This document shows, piece after piece, positions 21,238-30,510 of a DNA stretch of 64,000 nucleotides (position 1 is the stretch's first letter; each line of letters opens with the position of its first letter). A model generated the notes under the pieces. It made no database searches and was not told the origin of the DNA. It saw only the letters and a program-made list of their open reading frames with translations. The stretch spans positions 62,001 to 126,000 of the forward strand of contig JAJZUT010000003.1 of the NCBI GenBank assembly GCA_021847105.1, given 5' to 3'. The DNA comes from Pseudomonadota bacterium (GTDB taxonomy: Bacteria; Pseudomonadota; Gammaproteobacteria; Steroidobacterales; Steroidobacteraceae). Made by a program: the position numbers and the translations under genes.

Positions 21238-21651
21238 TTACAGGTTGTCGAGTGCCTTCTGGAAGCGATTGGCGTGCGAGCGCTCGGCCTTGGCGAGCGT
21301 CTCGAACCAATCGGCGATCTCGCCGAAACCCTCGTCGCGGGCGGTCTTCGCCATGCCCGGGTACATGTCCGTGTACTCGTGGGTTTCCCCGGCGATGGCT
21401 GCCTTCAGGTTGAGCTTGGTGTCACCAATCGGCAGGCCCGTGGCCGGGTCGCCGACCGCCTCAAGGTACTCCAGGTGACCATGCGCATGGCCGGTCTCAC
21501 CCTCGGCCGTCGAACGGAACACCGCCGAGACGTCATTGAAGCCTTCGACGTCCGCCTTGGCTGCGAAATACAGATACCGCCGATTGGCCTGGGATTCGCC
21601 GGCGAAGGCGTCCTTCAGGTTCTTCTCGGTCTTGCTGCCTTTGAGATTCAT
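21238..21651 (-). CDS. Rubrerythrin (diiron domain only)
   Basis: Ferritin-like diiron peroxidase that reduces hydrogen peroxide. The ATG at 21649-21651 is chosen over an in-frame TTG at 21663 because GGAGAG lies just upstream of it. The 137-residue product has the iron ligands expected of the fold: E19, E52-x-x-H55, E89 and E123-x-x-H126. The C-terminal rubredoxin domain of classical rubrerythrins is absent, so electrons must come from another protein; the Fe-S gene downstream is the obvious candidate. First gene of a three-gene unit. Confidence 0.93.
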   Translation of the reverse strand: MNLKGSKTEKNLKDAFAGESQANRRYLYFAAKADVEGFNDVSAVFRSTAEGETGHAHGHLEYLEAVGDPATGLPIGDTKLNLKAAIAGETHEYTDMYPGMAKTARDEGFGEIADWFETLAKAERSHANRFQKALDNL

Positions 21652-21664
21652 GCCGCTCTCCAAT

Positions 21665-21679
21665 TTAGACTGGTTCTAA
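21665..21679. promoter_or_regulatory. Operator candidate TTAGA-N5-TCTAA
   Basis: Perfect five-base inverted arms separated by CTGGT, placed between the predicted transcription start (about 21684) and the Shine-Dalgarno of rubrerythrin. A repressor bound here would block early elongation. The regulator is unknown; an Rrf2-type iron-sulfur sensor is one possibility but not shown by the sequence. Confidence 0.5.
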
Positions 21680-21690
21680 CTGGGGTCGAA

Positions 21691-21719
21691 ACTTTAAGCG
21701 GATGCCCTCGGGTCGTCAA
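21691..21719 (-). promoter_or_regulatory. Sigma-70 promoter of the rubrerythrin operon
   Basis: On the minus strand TTGACG (21719-21714), exactly 17 bases, then TAAAGT (21696-21691). Five of six and four of six matches to consensus with ideal spacing, about 40 bases before the ATG. Confidence 0.6.
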
Positions 21720-21814
21720 CCCGAATTGACCCGCTCGAGGGGCGGTGTATAAGGTGGCGCCCTCGAGTCCCCCGACCCGCGACCGTGCGCCGCGGCCATG
21801 ATGGAGATTTTGGC

Positions 21815-22081
21815 GTGGCATCCGATCAGCAGCTTCCCGACTTCGAACAGGCGCTGGCGGAACTGGAAGGTCTCGTCGAGCGACTCGAACGCGGCGAGCT
21901 GCCCCTGGAAGAAGCGCTGCGCGTATTCGAACGCGGCGTGGAGCTGACGCGCCACTGCCAGAATGCCCTGAAGGCTGCTCAACAGCGAGTGGAAATCCTG
22001 ATGAAGCGCAATGGACAGCCAGAAATCGAGCCCTTTGCCGCGCCGGACGGTCCGGTCGGCAATACTCCCTCCGCCCAGTGA
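21815..22081 (+). CDS. xseB: Exodeoxyribonuclease VII small subunit
   Basis: Small subunit that multimerises on XseA in the single-strand DNA exonuclease VII. The GTG at 21815 has GGAG eight bases upstream and gives 88 residues; an upstream in-frame GTG at 21785 would overlap the likely promoter. [20 protein letters not shown] and the [11 protein letters not shown] helix are typical. In relatives ispA lies between xseB and dxs; here dxs follows directly. Confidence 0.93.
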   Translation: MASDQQLPDFEQALAELEGLVERLERGELPLEEALRVFERGVELTRHCQNALKAAQQRVEILMKRNGQPEIEPFAAPDGPVGNTPSAQ

Positions 22082-22135
22082 ACCGGCCTCGCCAGATGTT
22101 GTCGAATTGCAACACCCGCATCCGCGCCACCTTAC

Positions 22136-22149
22136 GCAGTGTACACTGC
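22136..22149. promoter_or_regulatory. 14-bp perfect palindrome with -10-like hexamer before dxs
   Basis: GCAGTGTACACTGC reads identically on both strands and ends five bases before ATG 22155. It contains TACACT (22142-22147), which is at leaderless -10 spacing. No Shine-Dalgarno is visible. The site could be an operator overlapping the promoter. Confidence 0.45.
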
Positions 22150-22154
22150 CCCGA

Positions 22155-24056
22155 ATGAGCGTGCCCCCAAGCTACCCGTTGCTCGATCAGATCGAGCTGC
22201 CTGCCGACCTCAGACGGCTTTCGGAAGCCCAGCTGCCGGAAGTCGCCGATGAGCTGCGCCAGTTCCTGATCCATACCGTCAGCACGCGCGGCGGACACTT
22301 CGCCGCCGGACTCGGCACCGTCGAGCTGACGATCGCACTGCATTACGTGTTCGAGACTCCGCACGATCGGCTGGTGTGGGACGTCGGCCACCAGGCGTAC
22401 CCGCACAAGGTGCTCACCGGTCGGCGCAGCCAGCTGCACACCATCAAGCAGGACGGCGGCCTCGCCCCGTTCCCGCACCGCGCCGAGAGCGAGTACGACA
22501 CGTTCGGCGTCGGGCACTCGAGCACCTCGATCAGTGCCGCGCTCGGCATGGCCGTGGCGGCCGGGCGCGAGGGCTCGAACCGACGCGTCGTGGCCGTGAT
22601 CGGCGATGGCGCCATGACGGCCGGCATGGCCTTCGAGGCGCTGAATCATGCCGGCTCGCTGCCGGCGGACCTACTGGTGATTCTCAACGACAACGACATG
22701 TCGATTTCCGAGAACGTCGGCGCGCTGTCGAACTACTTCACCGCTGCGCTCTCCGGACGGCTCTACGCCACGCTGCGCGAGGGCGGCAAGAAGGTACTGC
22801 GCCAGATGCCCACCGTGTGGGAGCTCGCCCGTCGTTCCGAGGAACACCTCAAAGGCATGGTGTTACCGGGCACGCTGTTCGAGGAACTCGGCTTCAACTA
22901 CATCGGGCCGCTCGACGGGCACGACGTGCGCGCCCTGGTCGGCACGCTGCGCAACATGCGCAAGCTGCACGGCCCGCAGTTCCTGCACGTGGTCACGCGC
23001 AAAGGTAAAGGCTACGCGCCAGCGGAGGCCGACCCGATCAAGTGGCACGGCCCCGGCCCGTTCGATCCGGCGAGCGGCACGATTTTCAAGGAAGCGGCCC
23101 GCGGCCCGTCCTATTCGCAGATCTTTGGTCAGTGGCTGTGCGACATCGCCGAGCTCGACCCGCGCATCGTCGGCATCACCCCCGCGATGCGCGAGGGCTC
23201 CGGACTGGTGGAGTTCTCCAAGCGCTTCCCCGACCGGTATTTCGACGTGGCGATCGCCGAGCAGCACGCGGTCACCTTTGCCGCAGGGCTGGCCGTCGAG
23301 GGGCTCAAACCCGTGGTCGCCATCTACTCGACGTTCCTGCAGCGCGCCTACGATCAGCTGGTGCACGACGTGGCACTGCAGAACCTGCCGGTGGTCTTCG
23401 CCATCGATCGGGCGGGGCTCGTCGGCAGCGATGGGGCGACGCACCAGGGCAGCTACGACCTGTCCTTCATGCGCTGCATTCCCAACATGGTCATCATGGC
23501 CCCGGCTGACGAGAACGAATGCCGGCAGATGCTCTACACCGCCACCACGGTTGAGGGTCCGACGGCAGTGCGCTACCCGCGCGGCATCGGACCGGGCGTG
23601 CCCATCGAGAAAGCCATGCACGCACTGCCGATTGGCAAGGGCGAACTGAAGCGCGAGGGGCGCAGCGGACTGGCGCTGCTCGCCTTCGGCCCACTGGTGG
23701 AGAGTGCGCTGGTCATTGGCGAACGGCTGGATGCCACCGTGGTCAACATGCGCTTTATCAAGCCGATCGACGAGGCGCTGATCCTCGAGATTGCCGGCCG
23801 ACACGCCGCCATCGTGACGCTGGAGGAAAATGCGGTGCAGGGCGGGGCCGGCTCGGCCATCGCCGAGGTGCTCGCCGCCGAGGGAATCAGCATGCCGCTG
23901 ATGCAGATCGGTATTCCCGACCGGTTCATCGAGCATGGCTCGCGCGAGTCGTGCCTGGCGGCCGCGGGGCTCGATACGCCCAGCCTGAGTGCAGGCATCG
24001 AGCGCTGGTGGTCACTGCAGTCCCGCGGCACGATCCGCTCCGTCGGACGCGCCTGA
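22155..24056 (+). CDS. dxs: 1-deoxy-D-xylulose-5-phosphate synthase
   Basis: Thiamine-diphosphate enzyme joining pyruvate and glyceraldehyde 3-phosphate; first step of the MEP isoprenoid pathway and source of precursors for thiamine and pyridoxal. From ATG 22155 it is 633 residues. The thiamine motif is in [18 protein letters not shown], the catalytic glutamate in [13 protein letters not shown], and [15 protein letters not shown] is also present. The reading frame extends 48 codons upstream, but that stretch overlaps xseB and does not resemble Dxs. Confidence 0.97.
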   Translation: MSVPPSYPLLDQIELPADLRRLSEAQLPEVADELRQFLIHTVSTRGGHFAAGLGTVELTIALHYVFETPHDRLVWDVGHQAYPHKVLTGRRSQLHTIKQDGGLAPFPHRAESEYDTFGVGHSSTSISAALGMAVAAGREGSNRRVVAVIGDGAMTAGMAFEALNHAGSLPADLLVILNDNDMSISENVGALSNYFTAALSGRLYATLREGGKKVLRQMPTVWELARRSEEHLKGMVLPGTLFEELGFNYIGPLDGHDVRALVGTLRNMRKLHGPQFLHVVTRKGKGYAPAEADPIKWHGPGPFDPASGTIFKEAARGPSYSQIFGQWLCDIAELDPRIVGITPAMREGSGLVEFSKRFPDRYFDVAIAEQHAVTFAAGLAVEGLKPVVAIYSTFLQRAYDQLVHDVALQNLPVVFAIDRAGLVGSDGATHQGSYDLSFMRCIPNMVIMAPADENECRQMLYTATTVEGPTAVRYPRGIGPGVPIEKAMHALPIGKGELKREGRSGLALLAFGPLVESALVIGERLDATVVNMRFIKPIDEALILEIAGRHAAIVTLEENAVQGGAGSAIAEVLAAEGISMPLMQIGIPDRFIEHGSRESCLAAAGLDTPSLSAGIERWWSLQSRGTIRSVGRA

Positions 24057-24140
24057 GCGCCCGCGCAGCGCCGCCGGCCGGGTGCCCCGCACAACCCCGG
24101 GGTCTCCCGATCGGTATAGGTCAAAACCGCCACCATCCTG

Positions 24141-24146
24141 TAGGCT
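24141..24146 (+). promoter_or_regulatory. -10-like hexamer of folE2, possible leaderless start
   Basis: TAGGCT ends 7 bases before ATG 24154 and no Shine-Dalgarno is present. The ten bases CTGTAGGCTA (24138-24147) recur at nearly the same place before the response regulator gene at 27061. Confidence 0.3.
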
Positions 24147-24153
24147 AAAGCGT

Positions 24154-24996
24154 ATGAATCCGCCCGACACGCCGCTCCCGGCCGCTCACAAGACCCTCGC
24201 CGAAGTCGAGGACGTGCAATCGCGCGCCGACACGCGCCACCTGCCGATCAACCGGGTCGGCATCAAGGAAATCAGCCACCCCGTGCGCGTCAAAGACCGC
24301 TCGGCCGGCGAGCAGCACACCATCGCGACGTTCAACATGTACGTGAGCCTGCCGCACAATTTCAAAGGCACGCACATGTCGCGGTTCGTGGAAATCCTGC
24401 ACAGCGAGCGGGAGATCTCCGTCAAGTCGTTCCGCGCCATGCTCGAGAGCATGACCGAGCGGCTCGAGGCGGACGCCGGGCACATCGAGATGACCTTCCC
24501 GTACTTCATCATGAAGCGTGCACCGGCAACCGGCGTCGAGAGCCTGATGGACTACCGGGCAAGCCTGATCGGCGAGCGGCACGACGGTGTCACCGACCTG
24601 TGGGTCAAGGTGGTCGTGCCCGTCACGAGCCTGTGCCCGTGCTCGAAGCGCATCTCCGACTACGGCGCACACAATCAGCGCTCCCACGTGACCATCACCG
24701 CGCAGCTCAGCCGCCACATGTGGATCGAGGAGCTGATCGAGATCGCCGAGCAGGAAGCCTCCTGCGAGCTGTACGGCATCCTCAAGCGCCCGGACGAAAA
24801 ATACGTAACCGAGCGGGCGTACGACAATCCGAAGTTCGTTGAGGACATGGTGCGTGACGTAGCCACGCGGCTCAATGCCGAGGACCGCATCGTGTCCTAT
24901 GTGGTGGAATCGGAGAACTTCGAGTCCATTCACAATCACTCCGCGTACGCACTGATCGAGCGCGACAAGCGCAAGCCCCTGCCCCCCGCGCCCTAG
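24154..24996 (+). CDS. folE2: GTP cyclohydrolase I, FolE2 type (IB)
   Basis: Makes 7,8-dihydroneopterin triphosphate from GTP for folate synthesis. FolE2 tolerates zinc limitation because it can use other metals. ATG 24154 gives 280 residues. Family motifs are [14 protein letters not shown], the active-site cysteines in [18 protein letters not shown], and [13 protein letters not shown]. The frame is open far upstream into dxs, but the conserved sequence begins only after 24154. Its TAG stop overlaps the stop of the convergent histidine kinase gene (shared CTAG). Confidence 0.96.
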   Translation: MNPPDTPLPAAHKTLAEVEDVQSRADTRHLPINRVGIKEISHPVRVKDRSAGEQHTIATFNMYVSLPHNFKGTHMSRFVEILHSEREISVKSFRAMLESMTERLEADAGHIEMTFPYFIMKRAPATGVESLMDYRASLIGERHDGVTDLWVKVVVPVTSLCPCSKRISDYGAHNQRSHVTITAQLSRHMWIEELIEIAEQEASCELYGILKRPDEKYVTERAYDNPKFVEDMVRDVATRLNAEDRIVSYVVESENFESIHNHSAYALIERDKRKPLPPAP

Positions 24997-26387
24997 CGAT
25001 CGGCCTCGATCAGCGGCAGATCGATCAGCGCGCGCAAGCCGGGCAGGTTGTCCTCGAGCACGAACTGGGCGCGGTGCAATCGCGCGATCGCCCCGACGAG
25101 CAGCAGGCCGAGTCCGCCACCGGAACCGCTGCCATGCGCGCCGACGCGCACGAACGGTTGGCCGGCCTGACGGCGCTGCTCAGACGGCATGCCGGGGCCG
25201 TTGTCGCTCACCGTGAGGCGTACCCGCCCGCCCTGACGCTGCACGCCGAGCTCGATGCGGCCACCGGCCGGTACGAATTTCAGCGCGTTCTCGACGAGAT
25301 TGCTGATCAGCTGCGCCAGCAGCTGGCGATTGCCTTCGACGTGCAAGGCCGGTTGCACCGCCGCACTCAGGCTCAGGCCACGCTCGCGCGCCACTGGCTC
25401 GAACAGCTCCGCAAGCTCCCCAACCAGGTCGGACAGGTTCACTGCCGAGACCGAGGCCAGGGGCGCGCCGGATTCGGCGAGCGCAATCTGCAGCAACGTC
25501 GCCAGGGTGCGCTGCAGCCGGTCGACCTCGCGCAACGCCGACTCCACCGGCTCACGCATGAGCGGCTGAAGATCCGGCAGGCGCAGCACCGCGTCCATCC
25601 GCGTGCGCAGCCGCTGCAACGGGGCGCGAAGATCATGGGCAACGCTGTCGAAGGTCGCGCGCAGGGTGCTCGTCTGCTCCTCGAGCCGATCGAGCACGCG
25701 GTTGACCGAAACGGCCAGCGCATCGAATTCGTCATGGCTCCCGGCCACGGGCAGCCGGCGCGCCAGATCACCGCTCATGATGCGCACACAGGTATCGGTC
25801 ACCGCCCCGACGCGCCGGCTCAAACGGAAGCTGAATGCGAACCCCGCAATGGCCGCCACCAGAATCGACAGTCCCATCCCCCAGAGCGTGGCGGTCTGAA
25901 ACGCCTGCGCATAGCGCTCATCCTGAGACATGTCGGTGCCCACGAGCAGCCAGTCACCGTTTGGCAGGTGCCGCACCGCGGCGCGCACCGGGTGCACGGA
26001 GCGTTGCCCGGGCTCGATCGACTCGATACGGAATTCCGGCCAGCGCTCGCGCGGTGCGCCGTCGAAGGGCCAGTTGGTCACGTTGCCGGCAATGCGCTTG
26101 AAGCTCGGGTTCACCAGCATGTACACCGAGCCGATCCGGCCCCAGCTGTCGATGCGCACGTTGATCTCGGCGCTGACGCCGCGGATGCCGCGCAGGACGT
26201 ATTGATCCTGCAGACTGTTCAGCTCGGTATCGATGATCAGATCGATGTTGTCGCGCAGAATCCGCTGGGTCAGCAGATAGGTGCTACCGAGCGTCACGCC
26301 AACCGCCAGCGTGACCAGCAGCGTGTAGCCCATGGACATGCGGAACGCGGTGGTCTGAAACAGGCCGCGCGGACGCGGCCATCTCAT
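24993..26387 (-). CDS. Membrane sensor histidine kinase
   Basis: Partner of the response regulator just upstream. 464 residues: transmembrane helix 1 (about 19-41), a periplasmic sensor of about 125 residues, transmembrane helix 2 (about 168-187), HAMP linker, then the phospho-acceptor H251 in [11 protein letters not shown] and ATP-binding motifs [18 protein letters not shown] and a glycine-rich [10 protein letters not shown]. The periplasmic domain matches nothing I recognise, so the signal is unknown. ATGA overlap with the regulator gene couples translation. Confidence 0.92.
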   Translation of the reverse strand: MRWPRPRGLFQTTAFRMSMGYTLLVTLAVGVTLGSTYLLTQRILRDNIDLIIDTELNSLQDQYVLRGIRGVSAEINVRIDSWGRIGSVYMLVNPSFKRIAGNVTNWPFDGAPRERWPEFRIESIEPGQRSVHPVRAAVRHLPNGDWLLVGTDMSQDERYAQAFQTATLWGMGLSILVAAIAGFAFSFRLSRRVGAVTDTCVRIMSGDLARRLPVAGSHDEFDALAVSVNRVLDRLEEQTSTLRATFDSVAHDLRAPLQRLRTRMDAVLRLPDLQPLMREPVESALREVDRLQRTLATLLQIALAESGAPLASVSAVNLSDLVGELAELFEPVARERGLSLSAAVQPALHVEGNRQLLAQLISNLVENALKFVPAGGRIELGVQRQGGRVRLTVSDNGPGMPSEQRRQAGQPFVRVGAHGSGSGGGLGLLLVGAIARLHRAQFVLEDNLPGLRALIDLPLIEADR

Positions 26388-27061
26388 GGCTCCTCGCGCA
26401 GCACGTAGCCGGCGCCTCGCACGGTGTGGATGAGCGGACGGTCCGAGCCGCGGTCGACCGCTTGGCGCAGACGGCTGATATGCACGTCGACCACATTGCT
26501 CTGCGGGTCGAAGTGCAGATCCCAGACACCCTCGAGCAGCATCATGCGGGTGACGACCTGGCCGGTGCGGCGCATCAGAAACTCGAGCAGCTTCTGCTCA
26601 CGCACGGTCAGATCAATCTCACGCCCCGCGCGCGTGACGCGCCGCGAGAGCAGATCGAACTCCAGGTCGGCGACCTGCAGACGGGACGGCTCGCCGGCCC
26701 GGCCGTGGCGGCGCAGCAGCGCCTCGATGCGCGCCAGCAGCTCATCGAACGCAAACGGCTTGGTGAGGTAGTCGTCTCCACCGGCCTTCAGGCCCCGGAT
26801 ACGGTCATCGACCGAGCCGAGCGCGCTCAGCACCAGCACCGGAACCGCAAGTCCAGCGGCGCGCAGCTGCTGGATGATCTCCAGGCCGTCGATCTTCGGC
26901 AGCATGCGGTCGGTGATGATGAGGTCGAATTTGCCGGCGAGGGCCCGTTCCAGACCCTCCCGGCCGGTCGCGGCATGATCGACCGCGTAGCCGCTCTCGC
27001 GCAGGCCCTTGACGAGAAATTTCGCCGCCTCGACGTCATCCTCTATAAGCAGTATGTGCAC
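26384..27061 (-). CDS. OmpR/PhoB-family response regulator
   Basis: Receiver domain (about 1-118) with D51 as phospho-acceptor, acidic D8-D9 and K101 in LTKPF, followed by a winged-helix DNA-binding domain ending [14 protein letters not shown]. 225 residues. The start is GTG 27059-27061; no ATG precedes the conserved HILLIEDD and no Shine-Dalgarno is seen. It forms an operon with the histidine kinase. The target genes cannot be inferred from the neighbours. Confidence 0.93.
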   Translation of the reverse strand: MHILLIEDDVEAAKFLVKGLRESGYAVDHAATGREGLERALAGKFDLIITDRMLPKIDGLEIIQQLRAAGLAVPVLVLSALGSVDDRIRGLKAGGDDYLTKPFAFDELLARIEALLRRHGRAGEPSRLQVADLEFDLLSRRVTRAGREIDLTVREQKLLEFLMRRTGQVVTRMMLLEGVWDLHFDPQSNVVDVHISRLRQAVDRGSDRPLIHTVRGAGYVLREEP

Positions 27062-27069
27062 GGCGGGCT

Positions 27070-27075
27070 AGCCTA
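27070..27075 (-). promoter_or_regulatory. -10-like hexamer of the response regulator, possible leaderless start
   Basis: On the minus strand TAGGCT ends 8 bases before the GTG start. The surrounding CTGTAGGCTA (27078-27069) is identical to the sequence before folE2. Confidence 0.3.
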
Positions 27076-27158
27076 CAGCAGGGCGCGACCAACCGCAGCG
27101 CCTGTGCGTCGAATCCCCGAGCCGCGTACCGCTTGCCGGCCCTGCCCGGCGCTGAGTG

Positions 27159-28469
27159 CTAGCGCGACTCGCCCTGCAGCCGCCCGATCAGGCTGCGCAG
27201 GAACACCCGATTGAAGCGCAGCTGGCAGGTCACCGAAACTTGTTCGAGCTGCGTGGCACTGACCTTGAGCACCGTCACCGCGTTGATCGCCCGCACGGTT
27301 GCGGTGCGCTTTGCCCCGGGAACATAGCTCGCCTCGCCGAAGCAGTCACCGGTCTCGAGCACCGCAATACGCTCGCCGCGACGCTCGACGGCGCAGCGGC
27401 CGGAGACCAGGATGTAGAAGCGGTCGTCGAGTTCGCCCTCACGCACGATCTCCTCGCCGCTTGCATATTGCTGCCAGGCACTGGCGCGCAGCACCTCGCT
27501 CACCTCGGTGTGCGAGAACTCGTGGAAGAACTTCAGCCGCCGCAGTACTCCGAACTGCTCCTGCAGGTCGAGACGCAGGTTGTTCTGGCGCAACCGGTGA
27601 TGGATGCGCGCCAGCTCGGCGGCAAACTCGAGCCCTGTGCGTTGCCGCTTGGCCGGATCCTTCTGCAGCGCCATGACGACGACGTTCTCGAGTTCCTCGG
27701 TCACGTCCTGACGCAGCTTGTGAATCGGCGGCGGCGTGGCGTAGACAATCTGGTGCAGCAGCTTCTGCAGATTGCCCGCGCGAAATGGCCGGGTGCCGGT
27801 GAGCAACTCGTACATCACCGCGCCCAGGGAGTAGATGTCCGAACTTGCGGTCAGCTCCAGACTCTGCACCTGCTCCGGCGACATGTACGACGGACTGCCG
27901 GCGATACCCTCGATGCGCGAGATCTCCGCGTCGGAGACGAGCGCGATGCCGAAATCAATGATCCGAACCTCGCCTTCCTGGGTGAGCAGGATGTTCGAAG
28001 GCTTGATGTCGCGATGGATCACGCCGCGGGTGTGCGCGTAGTGCAGAGCCTTCGCACACTTGAAGATGATTTCGATGACGTCGTTCAGCGGCAGCAGGTT
28101 GTCCGGGCGGCAGTAGGTCGTCAGCGTGCGCGCGTGATGCACGTACTCGGTGACGATATAACAGCGACCATTCTCCTCGCCGGCGTCGAAGATGGGCAGC
28201 ACGTAGGGATGCTGCAGCATACCGACCAGATGCGCCTCGGACAGAAACATCTTGCGTGCGGCGCGCGCTCGCTGATCGTTCGAACCGGTGTCGACGTTGT
28301 AGACCTTGATGGCGACATCGCGACCGTAATACGCGTCATGCGACAGGTAGACCACGCCGGTGCTGCCGCGGCCGACCTCCTTGATCACCTCATACTTGCC
28401 GATCCGCTCGGGAACGCTCCGGTTTGCAGGGTGCGCGGACTCGGCGGATCGTGAGGCGTGGAGGGGCAT
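27159..28469 (-). CDS. Hanks-type Ser/Thr protein kinase with C-terminal cyclic-nucleotide-binding domain
   Basis: Soluble kinase whose activity is probably set by a bound cyclic nucleotide. From ATG 28467-28469 (436 residues): glycine loop GRGSTGVV (33-40), ATP-binding K55, catalytic D154 in HRDIKPSN, DFG (172-174), SPE (197-199), then after a short linker a CRP-like domain (about 316-430). The phosphate-binding cassette CFGEASYVPGAKRTATVRA keeps the glutamate (E379) and arginine (R388) used to bind cAMP or cGMP. There is no DNA-binding or membrane domain. An upstream ATG at 28541 would add 24 residues; neither start has a clear Shine-Dalgarno. It follows thiL at a distance and may have its own promoter. 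Confidence 0.9.
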   Translation of the reverse strand: MPLHASRSAESAHPANRSVPERIGKYEVIKEVGRGSTGVVYLSHDAYYGRDVAIKVYNVDTGSNDQRARAARKMFLSEAHLVGMLQHPYVLPIFDAGEENGRCYIVTEYVHHARTLTTYCRPDNLLPLNDVIEIIFKCAKALHYAHTRGVIHRDIKPSNILLTQEGEVRIIDFGIALVSDAEISRIEGIAGSPSYMSPEQVQSLELTASSDIYSLGAVMYELLTGTRPFRAGNLQKLLHQIVYATPPPIHKLRQDVTEELENVVVMALQKDPAKRQRTGLEFAAELARIHHRLRQNNLRLDLQEQFGVLRRLKFFHEFSHTEVSEVLRASAWQQYASGEEIVREGELDDRFYILVSGRCAVERRGERIAVLETGDCFGEASYVPGAKRTATVRAINAVTVLKVSATQLEQVSVTCQLRFNRVFLRSLIGRLQGESR

Positions 28470-28599
28470 AATTCGCAACGACTGGTGATGCAGCCCGCAG
28501 GATAGGATCGCGCCGGCAGGACGCGCTGTGATGCGTCCCATGAATTGATCGACGGATCGGTCGCGCGGGTTTTACATAATCCCGTGCCGATAGTACCGG

Positions 28600-29565
28600 T
28601 TACCCGGAGACAAAGTGATCATACCCCTCGGAGGAGACCGTGAGTGCACCCTCCTCATCCCGCACTCGCACGCCGGACTCGGCGCTCACCGTCCCGATGC
28701 GCGTGTAGCCCCACTGCTCGCACGGCAGCTCGGCCTGCAGCCGCGCCACGCGCTCGAGCGGCACCGTGAAACACAGTTCGTAGTCATCGCCGCCCGTGAG
28801 GGCAAAATCCCGTGCCCGCTTCAGTCCGAGCGTACGCAGCGGCCCGGACAACGGCAGCGCCGTCGCCGCGATTTCAACACCGCAGCCGCTGGCGCGTGCG
28901 AGCTTGAGCGCATCCGCCACCAGACCATCCGACACGTCGATGCACCCGCTGGCATACGCTCGCAACCGCTCGCCGAGCGCCACACGCGGCGTCGGGAACA
29001 GGAATCGGTCGCGCAACTGCTGAGCCCCCTCAACACCCTGCAGCCGGCCCTGCTCGAGCGCCAGCCCCGCCGCCGCATCCCCGGGTGTGCCGGACACGAA
29101 CAGCGCGTCCCCCGGGGCCGCGCCACTGCGCCGCAGCGCGTCGGTAGCTGCAACGTGTCCGAGGATCGTGACCGTTACCGTAAGCGGTCCGTGCGTCGTG
29201 TCGCCGCCGACCAGCGTCACCGCGTGCGCCTCGGCCAGCGCGGCAAAGCCTGCAGTAAATGCGCTCAGCCAGGTGGCATCGGCCGAGGGCAGCGTGAGCG
29301 CCAGCAGCGCCCAGGCCGGACGGGCGCCCATGGCGGCCAGATCGCTGAGATTCACCGCCAGCGCCCGATGGCCGATCGATTCTGCTGGCGAGCCCGGCGG
29401 GAAATGCACCCCTTCGACCAGCGTATCGACCGCCGCGGCGAGTACCTCGCCGGGGGGACACGCGAGCAGCGCGGCATCATCGCCCACCCCGAGACGCACG
29501 TCCGCACGCGAAGCGCCGCAGTGACGGAAGAAGCGATCGATCAGATCAAATTCCGACAGCGCCAT
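28600..29565 (-). CDS. thiL: Thiamine-monophosphate kinase
   Basis: Phosphorylates thiamine monophosphate to the active cofactor thiamine diphosphate. The conserved sequence starts at ATG 29563-29565 (MALSEFDLIDRF), giving 321 residues; the frame is open 79 codons further but into nusB. Motifs: GVGDDAALL near the N-terminus, NLSDLAAMGARP, VGGDTTHGP and GCIDVSDGL. Last biosynthetic gene of the rib-nusB-thiL block, 25 bases after nusB. Confidence 0.96.
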   Translation of the reverse strand: MALSEFDLIDRFFRHCGASRADVRLGVGDDAALLACPPGEVLAAAVDTLVEGVHFPPGSPAESIGHRALAVNLSDLAAMGARPAWALLALTLPSADATWLSAFTAGFAALAEAHAVTLVGGDTTHGPLTVTVTILGHVAATDALRRSGAAPGDALFVSGTPGDAAAGLALEQGRLQGVEGAQQLRDRFLFPTPRVALGERLRAYASGCIDVSDGLVADALKLARASGCGVEIAATALPLSGPLRTLGLKRARDFALTGGDDYELCFTVPLERVARLQAELPCEQWGYTRIGTVSAESGVRVRDEEGALTVSSEGYDHFVSG

Positions 29566-29590
29566 GTGCCGGTGTGCTCGCGAGTGCGTC

Positions 29591-30034
29591 TCAGAGCTCG
29601 TCCGAGCGCAGCTGGCGCGCCGCGCGATCGAGCACCGCATTGACGTACTTGTGACCGTCAGTGGCACCGAAGCGCTTCGTGAGTGCCACGGCCTCGTTGA
29701 TCGCCACTCGGTAGGGCACCTCTGGCCGATGAGCCAGCTCGTACAGGCCGATGAGCAGCGCGGCGTGCTCGACCGGATCGAGCAGTGCCGGCGTGCGATC
29801 AATCAGCGGGGCGAGCTGCGCATCGAGCGTCTCGCGCGAGGCGCAGATTGCCTCGAGCAGCTCGCGAAAATAGTCCCGGTCCGCCCGCGGCATGTCTTCG
29901 GCGGTGGCGAACTCCTGCACGAGGTCCTGCCAGGGACACTCGTTGATCTGCCAGCGATACAACGCCTGCAGCGCGAGCTTGCGCGCCACCGATCGCTGCC
30001 GGGAAAACGCGCGCAGCGAAGCGGATTCTTTCAT
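29591..30034 (-). CDS. nusB: Transcription antitermination factor NusB
   Basis: RNA-binding antitermination factor for rRNA transcription that works with NusE (S10). 147 residues from ATG 30032-30034; a GTG one codon earlier is possible. Conserved elements are RKLALQALYRWQIN and the C-terminal INEAVALTKRFG. The ATG shares a base with the TGA of ribH (TGATG), giving translational coupling, the common ribH-nusB order of proteobacteria. Confidence 0.96.
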   Translation of the reverse strand: MKESASLRAFSRQRSVARKLALQALYRWQINECPWQDLVQEFATAEDMPRADRDYFRELLEAICASRETLDAQLAPLIDRTPALLDPVEHAALLIGLYELAHRPEVPYRVAINEAVALTKRFGATDGHKYVNAVLDRAARQLRSDEL

Positions 30035-30510
30035 CACGTTCCCAACTGGGCGAACACCCCGGCCATCTCGAGCGCCGCCTCCATCGCCTCGCCGCCCTTG
30101 TTGCCCTCGCCCGTGGCGGCCCGCTCAATCGCTTGCTCGACCGTCTCCACGGTCAGCACGCCGAAGATGACCGGCACCAGCGTGTCGAGCGCCGCGCGTT
30201 GCAACCCGCCGGCGCACTCCCCGGCGACATATTCGAAATGGGGCGTACCACCACGGATCACGCAACCGAGCGCAACCACCGCATCGTAGCGGCCGCTCGC
30301 GGCCAGCTTGCGCGCCGTCACGGGCAGCTCGAACGCCCCGGGCACCCGTACCACGAGCAGATCCTCAAGCGCCCCGCCATGCTGCGCCCAGGCCGCCTGA
30401 GCCCCCTTCAACAGGCTCGCCACGATGAACTCATTGAAGCGCGCTGCGACCACGGCCACCTTGCGACCCTGCGCTTGCATCGCTCCCTCGAGCAACCGGA
30501 CCGCGCTCAC
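30034..30510 (-). CDS. ribH: 6,7-dimethyl-8-ribityllumazine synthase
   Basis: Penultimate step of riboflavin synthesis: condenses the ribityl pyrimidine with dihydroxybutanone phosphate; forms large shells in many species. 158 residues with VPGAFELPVTARKLA, GCVIRGGTPHFEYV and the catalytic-site FGVLTVETVEQA. It overlaps ribBA by ATGA and nusB by one base. Confidence 0.97.
   Translation of the reverse strand: MSAVRLLEGAMQAQGRKVAVVAARFNEFIVASLLKGAQAAWAQHGGALEDLLVVRVPGAFELPVTARKLAASGRYDAVVALGCVIRGGTPHFEYVAGECAGGLQRAALDTLVPVIFGVLTVETVEQAIERAATGEGNKGGEAMEAALEMAGVFAQLGT

Noticed and set aside
21663..21710. Sigma-28 promoter (TAAAGTTT) in front of rubrerythrin
   Set aside because: TAAAGTTT is present, but no GCCGATAA-like element follows at 11 bases; the sigma-70 reading with TTGACG at 17 bases is better.
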